A stretch of 24,927 bases of DNA from a virus, in IMG/VR virus record IMGVR_UViG_3300032282_001532, positions 1 to 24,927 of that record; one strand, written 5' to 3'. Position numbers and translations under genes: made by a program. Below are positions 8,710 to 15,183 of this stretch, in pieces; within the stretch, counting starts at the first letter, position 1, and every line of letters starts with the position of its first letter. The notes beneath the pieces are model-generated. The model had not been told where the DNA came from, made no database searches, and worked only from the letters and a program-made list of their open reading frames with translations.

Positions 8710-9342
8710 TTACTTACTCATTAATTCTTTAAATTGCGATTCAATCTGAGGTGCATAAATGTTATTAATCAAATAGATTTTTCTTTTTCTTTCATTATTT
8801 TCCATTTCCCAATCGTAAATGCTTAAAGCTCTTTTAGAAATAAACTTTGATACGCTTGTACCATTTGGAAAATTTTGTGTAATTTTATCTACTTGCAACA
8901 ATGTCCATTCATCTTCATCAATAATCATTGATGTTTGTGTTTTGCCAGTTTCAGAATTTTCAGTACCAAATATTTTTAGATAATACTTAACTGTTTGTTG
9001 TGCGTAAGAAATAACACTTGGAGAACCAGCATCATCTGCTTCAACAGCATACTTATCATTAATGTATTTTAACATCTGTTGAGAAGTTAATGGCCATTGC
9101 CATTGTGGGTCGAGTATTTGGTTTGCATATAAAACCATCCAATGCCTATTAACATCACCATAATATTTACTTGCAACAATCTCAGGTGTATCACCTTCTT
9201 GTATATCATAGGCATAAAACAATAAAGGATTTCTTGCCAAAGCAGGAATCATATTAGTTCTAGCCATAATATTAGTTGATGCTATAGCATTATTTTTATA
9301 ATCTGTTGATGCAATTTTTGGAAAAGAATCAAAATATAACAT
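8710..9342 (-). CDS. gp53: Baseplate wedge protein gp53
   Basis: 210 residues, close to T4 gp53 (196). The distinctive family core is present: YDIQEGDTPEIVASKYYGDV, then RHWMVLYANQILDPQWQWPL, a LysM-like unit that clamps neighbouring wedges in the T4 baseplate. The start overlaps the gp48 stop (TAATG) and the gene ends three bases before the hub gene. Nothing appears truncated. Confidence 0.93.
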   Translation of the reverse strand: MLYFDSFPKIASTDYKNNAIASTNIMARTNMIPALARNPLLFYAYDIQEGDTPEIVASKYYGDVNRHWMVLYANQILDPQWQWPLTSQQMLKYINDKYAVEADDAGSPSVISYAQQTVKYYLKIFGTENSETGKTQTSMIIDEDEWTLLQVDKITQNFPNGTSVSKFISKRALSIYDWEMENNERKRKIYLINNIYAPQIESQFKELMSK

Positions 9343-10550
9343 TATCTTAATCCTCCATTCACACCGTTATAACCTTTTTGAATTTTCATCTTATCGAGAA
9401 TCTCTGTTTCTGTAAATGTTAGTGTTAATGTTGTTTGAACAGGTGCACCATCATCGTATGCCGCCCAACCACTAGGTGTAAAATTAATATCTAAATCTTT
9501 TAACACACAATTGCCATATTTTGGCAAAAATTTATTTTCTACACCATCAATCATAAAGTCAACAGTAAATATTGATGGAGGTATTAAATACATAGACTGT
9601 GAAGATATTTCTTTACCCGCCATAAGTGTTGGTGCAAAATGATATTTAAATTGATTGATAATATAATTTACTTCATTTGATTCATCTTGTGAATTTGGAG
9701 TGAAAACAAAAGACAATGTAAAGCTTCTTAAACCAATACCTCGATAAATCATTTGTAATTGAGGGTTGATAGCGTAACCAGCACCTTTAAGTAAAACACT
9801 TTGTAAATTGTCTGCATTTACACCAAAACCAAATTTGTTAGCTAGTGCAGAACCACCTTTTGTAAGTAAAGATATGGCTGCTGGGTCCGTAGATGCAATG
9901 TTACCTGCTTGTTTTAAAGCTCCAGTAACTCCACCCATGCCACCACCACCATTTTTATAGGCATCAATAATTGAACCAGATTTGCCAGCTACTTGGTCAA
10001 TTGTTCTTAGTGTGTTGATACCTGATCCTAAATCGGTTAATCTCAATTCATCATAAGAAGAACTGTACTGTGCTGAAAGTGTGTCGGGCATATACAGAGA
10101 GATTACCGCTTTTGGTTGTGTTCTTGTTGGTGATATTTTTAAACCTTTTGATATAATGTCACCAAAACCTCCACCACCACTAGCTATTTTATCAATTGGA
10201 GGCAGAGCATTCCCTTCTTCATCAAAGGGTACAAACCCACCATCACCACTTGAAGCTGAAGTATCTTCAGAAAACCAACTTCCAAATCCTGGTAAACCTA
10301 CAGTATCACCTTGAATTAAATTTGAAGCAGAACCGGCACCACCACCTTTATTATAACCTGCAGGAATAATTTCTGAAATTGAAAATTGAACATAATGTGA
10401 TTTAGACGGACTTGTGGCTAAATCTGATGGATATTTGTACGTCTTTACACCAAGACCACCATAAAGTAATGATAGTGGACTATTTGGGTTAAATACATTT
10501 GATGGTATTGAAACGCCAGCAATTGACGATGGAATAGAAATTATGGCCAT
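9342..10550 (-). CDS. gp48: Baseplate tail-tube cap gp48
   Basis: 402 residues (T4 gp48, 364). The C-terminal half carries the family signature: GIGLRSFTLSFVFTPNSQDE, EVNYIINQFKYHFAP, then the tube-fold strands YGNCVLKDLDINFTPSGWAA and TTLTLTFTETEILD. The middle is Gly/Ser-rich. Gp48 caps the hub and forms the platform from which gp54 and gp19 polymerise. It is the first gene of the leftward baseplate operon, 34 bases from the divergently transcribed gp4. A CATAAATA late-type promoter lies at 10580-10587; the SD is weak (AGAGA). Confidence 0.88.
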   Translation of the reverse strand: MAIISIPSSIAGVSIPSNVFNPNSPLSLLYGGLGVKTYKYPSDLATSPSKSHYVQFSISEIIPAGYNKGGGAGSASNLIQGDTVGLPGFGSWFSEDTSASSGDGGFVPFDEEGNALPPIDKIASGGGGFGDIISKGLKISPTRTQPKAVISLYMPDTLSAQYSSSYDELRLTDLGSGINTLRTIDQVAGKSGSIIDAYKNGGGGMGGVTGALKQAGNIASTDPAAISLLTKGGSALANKFGFGVNADNLQSVLLKGAGYAINPQLQMIYRGIGLRSFTLSFVFTPNSQDESNEVNYIINQFKYHFAPTLMAGKEISSQSMYLIPPSIFTVDFMIDGVENKFLPKYGNCVLKDLDINFTPSGWAAYDDGAPVQTTLTLTFTETEILDKMKIQKGYNGVNGGLR

Positions 10551-10576
10551 TGACTATCTCTAAAATTGATTATACA
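10550..10576 (+). promoter_or_regulatory. Possible rightward promoter for gp4 (TTGACT, 15 bp, TATACA)
   Basis: TTGACT at 10550-10555 and TATACA at 10571-10576 are separated by 15 bases, shorter than the usual 17. A start about seven bases on would fall at the gp4 ATG, giving a leaderless mRNA, which agrees with the lack of any Shine-Dalgarno before gp4. The alternative is a promoter inside gp48. Weak evidence. Confidence 0.3.
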
Positions 10577-10579
10577 TAC

Positions 10580-10587
10580 TATTTATG
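10580..10587 (-). promoter_or_regulatory. Possible late promoter for the leftward baseplate operon (CATAAATA)
   Basis: On the minus strand CATAAATA lies about 30 bases before the gp48 ATG and overlaps the gp4 start codon on the other strand. It fits the NATAAATA late-promoter form. A TATAAT hexamer also follows within the same gap (minus strand). The gap is only 34 bases yet must serve two divergent operons, so a promoter is required in or near it. Confidence 0.5.
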
Positions 10588-11022
10588 GCATATTCTGGAC
10601 GATTTACACCAAAGAACCCACAGAAATATATTGGGGATCCAAATAACATCATCTACCGTTCTTCTTGGGAATGTAAGATGATGTCCTGGCTTGACCGCAA
10701 TTCCGACATTATATCATGGGCTTCTGAAGAACTTATCATTCCATACATCTCCCCTGTAGATAATCGTAAACATCGATACTTTCCAGATTTTATTGTTAAA
10801 GCAAAGACCAGAGATGGTTCTTTGAAAACTATGATGTTGGAAGTCAAACCAAAAAAACAGACTTTACCACCAGAACCAAAAAAAAGAGTTACTAAACAGT
10901 TTATTAATGAGGTAACTACTTATGCCGTCAACCAAGCCAAATGGAAGGCCGCAAATGAATTCTGTTTAGACAGAGGTTGGGAGTTTAAATTGATTACGGA
11001 AGATCACTTAGGACTCAACTAA
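10585..11022 (+). CDS. gp4: Head completion protein gp4 (TnsA-like nuclease fold)
   Basis: 145 residues, matching T4 gp4/gp50 (about 150), which completes the DNA-filled head before tail joining. Conserved features: MAYSGRFTPKNPQKYIGDPN, IIYRSSWECKMMSWLDRN and WASEELIIPYISPVDNRKHR, then YFPDFIV and MLEVKPKKQ. D near 69 (PDF) and E-x-K (EVKPK) form a PD-(D/E)XK-type active site as in TnsA-like nucleases. It opens the rightward operon; no Shine-Dalgarno is seen before its ATG. Confidence 0.92.
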   Translation: MAYSGRFTPKNPQKYIGDPNNIIYRSSWECKMMSWLDRNSDIISWASEELIIPYISPVDNRKHRYFPDFIVKAKTRDGSLKTMMLEVKPKKQTLPPEPKKRVTKQFINEVTTYAVNQAKWKAANEFCLDRGWEFKLITEDHLGLN

Positions 11023-11030
11023 ATAGTAAA

Positions 11031-11624
11031 ATGGCATCTAATCTAACCTCTCTCGCAAAAGAAAAATCGGCAGCCGAAATCCAAACGATGTCGAAAGATT
11101 CGTTAAAGTGGCTTCAAGGTAAAATTGACGAGCTCAGAAACCCAGCACGGGTTCGGTCTGAAATGAACAGAGAAAAGTTTAGACAAACCAACACCTTTAA
11201 ATTAGGTATGTTGTATTGTTTTTATTACAGCCCAATCACCAAAGCAGACTTACCATATTATGATAAGTTTCCATTGGTACTAGCATTAGAGAAATACAAT
11301 GACGGTTTCTTAGGTTTAAACTTACATTACTTGCCACTTAAATATCGGTTGGCATTTTTAGGTAAACTGATGGATTACGCTGTCCTAGACAGTAACGATG
11401 ACATTAAAAGGTTGCGTGTCACTTATGACATTTTAAATGCCTCCAGACGCCTTAAAGAGTTTAGGCCTTGCATTAAACGATATCTTACTGGTCAAATCCA
11501 GTCAAAATTACTTACCATTCAACCAAATGAATGGGATGTAGCGGCATACTTGCCAATTCATATGTTTGCCGGTGCCCAGCCTGCTCGTGTGTGGCAAGAA
11601 TCATTACAAGAAATAAGGAAATAA
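11031..11624 (+). CDS. Conserved T4-like phage protein downstream of gp4 (197 aa)
   Basis: A well-conserved-looking soluble protein with a characteristic centre: FKLGMLYCFYYSPITKADLP, YYDKFPLVLALEKYNDGFLG and LNLHYLPLKYRLAFLGKL. Relatives are common in aquatic T4-like phages, usually as hypothetical or structural. In T4 the gene beside gp4 is gp2, the DNA end protector, so a gp2-like role is possible by synteny, but I do not see a sequence match and leave the symbol empty. It follows gp4 by eight bases with no clear SD, suggesting coupled translation. Confidence 0.85.
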   Translation: MASNLTSLAKEKSAAEIQTMSKDSLKWLQGKIDELRNPARVRSEMNREKFRQTNTFKLGMLYCFYYSPITKADLPYYDKFPLVLALEKYNDGFLGLNLHYLPLKYRLAFLGKLMDYAVLDSNDDIKRLRVTYDILNASRRLKEFRPCIKRYLTGQIQSKLLTIQPNEWDVAAYLPIHMFAGAQPARVWQESLQEIRK

Positions 11625-11627
11625 TAA

Positions 11628-12563
11628 ATGGCACTCGGGGACATTTTTAATAAAGTCGGTAATGCTGTTGGTGATGTTGCTGGAAATTTATTTGGTGGAA
11701 TTCTTGGCCAAGAGGCGGGTAAAAGTGGTAGCATCAATGACTTCAAAGCAAGTTTCACTACTGATGTTGCTAGACCAAATAAATTTGATGTAGAAATTCC
11801 TGTACCTATCACGTTGATACCTTTCAGAGGTATGTCCCGCATTTTAAAGATGCGTTGTGAAAATGCAGAACTACCAAGCAGAACATTTGCAACAGCTGAT
11901 CGTAAAATTGGTTCTAATCCAGTTGAGAAGATGCCATATCAACCAACATATAATGATGTTGTGTTAACCTTCATTCTTGGTGATGATATGGAAACTAAAG
12001 TATTTTTTGATACTTGGCAAGAATTTATCAATCCAACTTATTCTTTTAATTTTACATACAAGACAGATTATGTCACAAATATAACAATTAATCAATATGA
12101 TGTTCACAATAAATTAACATATTCCATTAATTTGATTGATGCATATCCTGTTTCTGTTAACCAGTTAGACTTAGACTGGTCGGCTGATGGACACCATAAG
12201 CTAACTGTTGTATTTGCATATTCATATTGGATTAACAACTCTGTTCAAGCACTTGGTAATTCTTTGTTGTTGAGTGTTATATCAAGAATCACATCTGCAT
12301 TGGGTGGATTAGGTTCTTTAGGTACTTTCGGTGAAACATCCGATTTGTCTAATCCATTCGGAATTGACATATTTGGTAACGGAGATGGTGGAGATTTTTC
12401 TGATCCATCATATAACGCTACCGATACAGAATCTTCTTGGTTTGGTGACCAAGCAGCTTATGACTTTGCAACCTTTGATGATGACGGCAATCCGTTGCCT
12501 GATTTAGGCGGCCAAGATGGAGTTTATACTGACCCGTATGACCGTGGGATTTATATTGGTTAA
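11628..12563 (+). CDS. gp54: gp54-like tail tube initiator (tube-fold protein)
   Basis: 311 residues, close to T4 gp54 (320) and longer than gp19 (163). After a Gly/Ala-rich N-terminal segment, residues 38-200 resemble the gp19/gp54 tube fold: RPNKFDVEIPVPITLIPF, LKMRCENAELPSRTFA, YQPTYNDVVLTFILGDDMET and a late LDLDWSADGHHKLTVVFAYS strand pair. The C-terminal 100 residues are Gly/Asp-rich and acidic (FGNGDGGDFSDPSY) and may be disordered. SD AAGGAAA lies before ATG. Gp54 starts tube polymerisation on gp48. Here gp48 is in the opposite operon, unlike T4, where the two genes are adjacent. A main tube protein cannot be fully excluded, but the length argues against it. Confidence 0.65.
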   Translation: MALGDIFNKVGNAVGDVAGNLFGGILGQEAGKSGSINDFKASFTTDVARPNKFDVEIPVPITLIPFRGMSRILKMRCENAELPSRTFATADRKIGSNPVEKMPYQPTYNDVVLTFILGDDMETKVFFDTWQEFINPTYSFNFTYKTDYVTNITINQYDVHNKLTYSINLIDAYPVSVNQLDLDWSADGHHKLTVVFAYSYWINNSVQALGNSLLLSVISRITSALGGLGSLGTFGETSDLSNPFGIDIFGNGDGGDFSDPSYNATDTESSWFGDQAAYDFATFDDDGNPLPDLGGQDGVYTDPYDRGIYIG

Positions 12564-12589
12564 TTTTTTAATATAGGAGTGATAATAAA

Positions 12590-13315
12590 ATGGCATTACC
12601 AAAAATTGATGCACCGGTTTATGAAATAGATTTACCGTTATCTAAGAAACATATTCGATTCAGACCTTTTCTTGTAAAAGAACAAAGAAATCTGATGATG
12701 GCCATGGAATCTGATGATAAAGAAACTATCGAAAAAAACATTAAACAGGTACTACATAATTGTACCTTAACAACAGATGTCAATATTGATTCATTACCAA
12801 TTATTGATGTTGAATTTTATTTCTTAAATTTAAGAGCTCGTTCAGTTGGTGAAGTAATTGAAACCAAATATCGTTGTGAAAACGAAGTTGATTCAAAACC
12901 ATGTAATAATTTAATGGAAACTTCTATTAATCTGTTAAATATTAATGTTGAAATGAATGACAAGGCCAAAGACCTTATTCAATTAACTGACACAATTGCA
13001 ATTAAATTAAAGTATCCAGAGTTTGCATTATTAGATAGAGCAACCAAGTTTGATAGTGCTACTGACATGGCATTTCAAATGATTGTAGAAAGTATTGAAT
13101 ACATCTATGATGGCGAACAATACTATTATCCAAATGAAACAGACCCAACAGAATTAATTGAGTTTGTTGAATCGTTAAATGCCGAACAGTTTACTAAAAT
13201 TGAAGATTTCTTTAATAATCTTCCTACTTTAAACAAAAAAATTGAAATAACTTGTAGTAAGTGTGGATACGACCACACGATAGAGGTGGAAGGGTTAGAC
13301 AATTTTTTCGGTTAA
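12590..13315 (+). CDS. gp26: Baseplate hub assembly protein gp26 / tail-assembly chaperone
   Basis: 241 residues (T4 gp26, 208) with the T4-baseplate family pattern: IDLPLSKKHIRFRPFLVKEQ, then a Met-rich helix and FYFLNLRARSVGEVIETKY. Four cysteines, C96/C105 and C222/C225 (CSKCGYDH), could form a zinc ribbon. SD AGGAGTG precedes the ATG. The last codons before the stop are AAT TTT TTC GGT TAA and contain a T TTT TTC slippery heptamer. A -1 shift there continues into the next frame for 62 codons. Placement directly before two long tail proteins matches the G/GT chaperone position of other tailed phages. Confidence 0.85.
   Translation: MALPKIDAPVYEIDLPLSKKHIRFRPFLVKEQRNLMMAMESDDKETIEKNIKQVLHNCTLTTDVNIDSLPIIDVEFYFLNLRARSVGEVIETKYRCENEVDSKPCNNLMETSINLLNINVEMNDKAKDLIQLTDTIAIKLKYPEFALLDRATKFDSATDMAFQMIVESIEYIYDGEQYYYPNETDPTELIEFVESLNAEQFTKIEDFFNNLPTLNKKIEITCSKCGYDHTIEVEGLDNFFG
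13283..13309 (+). promoter_or_regulatory. Programmed -1 frameshift site (SD-like stimulator plus TTTTTTC)
   Basis: The heptamer TTTTTTC at 13303-13309 is in the X XXY YYZ register of the gp26 frame (aaT TTT TTC). Two codons later comes the zero-frame stop TAA at 13313-13315. An SD-like GAGGTG at 13283-13288 (then GGAAGGG) lies 8-14 bases upstream of the heptamer, the arrangement known to stimulate -1 shifting in bacterial dnaX. I see only weak hairpins downstream. Function is inferred from sequence. Confidence 0.7.
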
Positions 13316-13497
13316 CATTTCGTCATGACAATTTGAGAAATTATTACAAGACTAACTTTTCATTAATGCAACATCACAAATATAGTCTTACTGAACTTGA
13401 AAATATGATACCTTGGGAACGTGATATTTACGTTAATATGCTTATACAATACATTGACGAAGAAAACGAAAAGATTAAGCAAAGACAAGGTAAATGA
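13309..13497 (+). CDS. gp26 -1 frameshift extension (62 codons; gp51/T-like)
   Basis: This frame has no convincing start of its own: the only upstream start is a GTG at 13261 without SD, inside gp26 and giving an odd Arg-rich leader, and the first internal ATG (13366) would drop the conserved-looking beginning. Read by a -1 shift at TTTTTTC it adds 62 residues to gp26 residues 1-240, giving about 302 residues. The extension (HDNLRNYYKTNFSLMQHHKY, SLTELENMIPWERDIYVNML) looks like a real helical domain, similar in style to small hub-catalyst and tail-chaperone T domains. Its stop overlaps the next ATG (ATGA). If the shift does not occur, it could be a short independent protein from 13366. Confidence 0.7.
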   Translation, partial: RLTFRHDNLRNYYKTNFSLMQHHKYSLTELENMIPWERDIYVNMLIQYIDEENEKIKQRQGK

Positions 13498-15182
13498 AAA
13501 GTAAATACGAGCAAGCAGCGAATACTAGAAAAAGAGGCCTAGTCGGTTCAATAACCGATAGGCTTGTTGCTGGCCAAGGTATTGGTAAATCGTTTGGTGC
13601 TGGTGTTTCAGAAACTCTTGCTGCAAAAACCACAGGTATCAAAGAAAAATTTGACCCGTTGAACATTGCTAAAATGTTTACCGGTAATTTAGGCATGGCA
13701 CTTCTTGGTAAAATTACCGGTAGAAAATCTGAAGATATGGAATACTTCCTTAATAAAGGTCGTAAGAAAGGTGAACCATATCGTGCGGTCTCTGCACCAG
13801 AAACAAAAGTAGGTAAAGTTGATACTGCCTTTTACACCAATGTTCGTGAAGGTCAAAAAGGTTCGTTAAGAAAAGGTGACAATGTTGCTACTGTTGCAGC
13901 CAGATTAACGAATATATTAAAAGCTTTTTATGAAAAAGAAACTTTAAATAGAGAACTTGCACAAAATTTTGATGAAGAAATTATGCAAGAAGATCAAAGA
14001 CGCCATGACGATTTAATTGCAGCAATTAAAAAAATACAAAAAGGTTCTATTTCTGATAAAGATTTAGAAAAAATTAAGAAAGTAGAAAAAGAATCTAAAA
14101 TTACCGAAACTGCACCACTTACACCCAACACACCCACTACACCTGCGGCACCAACATCCACACCATCTATACCAAAGATGGAAGAAAAAGAAATTGCTAA
14201 AAAAGTTACTGAGATTAAACCAGGAATAAAAGAGCCTAGTTTGGCTGAACCCGTTCTTACACCAAAAATAGAAAAAACTGTGCCAAGTTTTGGTGCAAAA
14301 ACTCCAAAAACAGAAATACCATCAATACCTACTGCAATAAAAGAAACTGTGCCTGCAGCAAAAACTGGTGGAGTATCAACTGCAACTAAAGCCGCCGTTG
14401 GTGCAGCTGGTATGGCTGGTGTAATTACTGATGCCCTCGCCGATGTAGGCATCACAAATCCATTTGCTAAACAAGCCATTTTAGGTAATGTTAATAAAGA
14501 AAGTGGTTTTCAAAATGTTGGAGAAAATTTAAACTACAAAACATCTAAACGAGTTCGTGAAGTATTTCCTAGTGTGACCGGTCAAATGACTGATGAACAA
14601 ATACAACCATACTTAAATAATCCTGAAGGATTATCTGAATTGGTTTATGGCCATGAGACCAAAAAGGGTAAAGAATTAGGTAACACAGAACCTGGTGATG
14701 CATGGAAATACCGTGGCCGTGGATTAATACAGTTAACCGGTAAATCAAATTATGAACAAATTGGTAAAGAATTAAAAATTGATTTAGTTAAAAATCCTGA
14801 ATTGGTTAATGACCCAGCAATCGCACCAAAAGTGGTTGCAGTATACATTAAGAAAAGATTAAAAGATAAAATCAATAGTTTTACTAATCAAAAAGATGCC
14901 AATAGAGATATTACACAAGCAATTGTTGGTTCAAGAGTTGATTTGACCAAAGGCATTGGTGCTCAACAATTGGCTAAAGTTGAGAACTACACGACATTAA
15001 ATTCTGGTGAAAGAATATATGCATCATCGAATGAAAATCAAGAACTAAAACAAGAACCATCTGTTACAAATGTTGCGGTAAATAACACCAAAACAATAAT
15101 TAATACAAGTAATAGAGAACCAAAGGTACTGTCTGGTCCACAGATAGAAGATTATCCAGTATTAGCATCTAATATAACATAA
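13494..15182 (+). CDS. Tail protein with paralogous N-terminal module and C-terminal GH19 muralytic domain
   Basis: 562 residues. Residues 10-145 share a module with the next gene (LITDKL-type helix, KEKFDPLNIAKMFTG, LLGKITGR). Residues 200-290 are a Pro/Thr/Lys-rich linker (PLTPNTPTTPAAPTSTPSIP). Residues 305-485 resemble GH19 chitinase/endolysin domains: a catalytic Glu candidate E336 in NVNKESGFQNVGENLNY and the diagnostic YRGRGLIQLTGKSNYEQIG. Phage GH19 domains cleave peptidoglycan sugar chains (established for the family). The ATG overlaps the frameshift extension stop (ATGA), which places it where tape-measure proteins follow chaperones. Probably a virion-associated lysin supplying the activity missing from gp5 (inference). 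An endolysin role alone is less likely given the structural context. Confidence 0.82.
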   Translation: MKSKYEQAANTRKRGLVGSITDRLVAGQGIGKSFGAGVSETLAAKTTGIKEKFDPLNIAKMFTGNLGMALLGKITGRKSEDMEYFLNKGRKKGEPYRAVSAPETKVGKVDTAFYTNVREGQKGSLRKGDNVATVAARLTNILKAFYEKETLNRELAQNFDEEIMQEDQRRHDDLIAAIKKIQKGSISDKDLEKIKKVEKESKITETAPLTPNTPTTPAAPTSTPSIPKMEEKEIAKKVTEIKPGIKEPSLAEPVLTPKIEKTVPSFGAKTPKTEIPSIPTAIKETVPAAKTGGVSTATKAAVGAAGMAGVITDALADVGITNPFAKQAILGNVNKESGFQNVGENLNYKTSKRVREVFPSVTGQMTDEQIQPYLNNPEGLSELVYGHETKKGKELGNTEPGDAWKYRGRGLIQLTGKSNYEQIGKELKIDLVKNPELVNDPAIAPKVVAVYIKKRLKDKINSFTNQKDANRDITQAIVGSRVDLTKGIGAQQLAKVENYTTLNSGERIYASSNENQELKQEPSVTNVAVNNTKTIINTSNREPKVLSGPQIEDYPVLASNIT

Positions 15183-15183
15183 A

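Noticed and set aside
11031-11624. Calling this gene gp2 (DNA end protector)
   Set aside because: Only position beside gp4 supports it; I cannot see a sequence match to T4 gp2, so it is left unnamed.
13261-13308. GTG start for the frame after gp26
   Set aside because: Would produce an Arg-rich leader inside gp26 with no SD at proper spacing for GTG; the -1 frameshift explains the frame better.
13994-14479. 161-codon minus-strand open frame with hydrophobic product
   Set aside because: Antisense to the Pro/Thr linker of the GH19 tail protein; the Val/Gly/Ala composition is a mirror of Thr/Pro/Lys codons.
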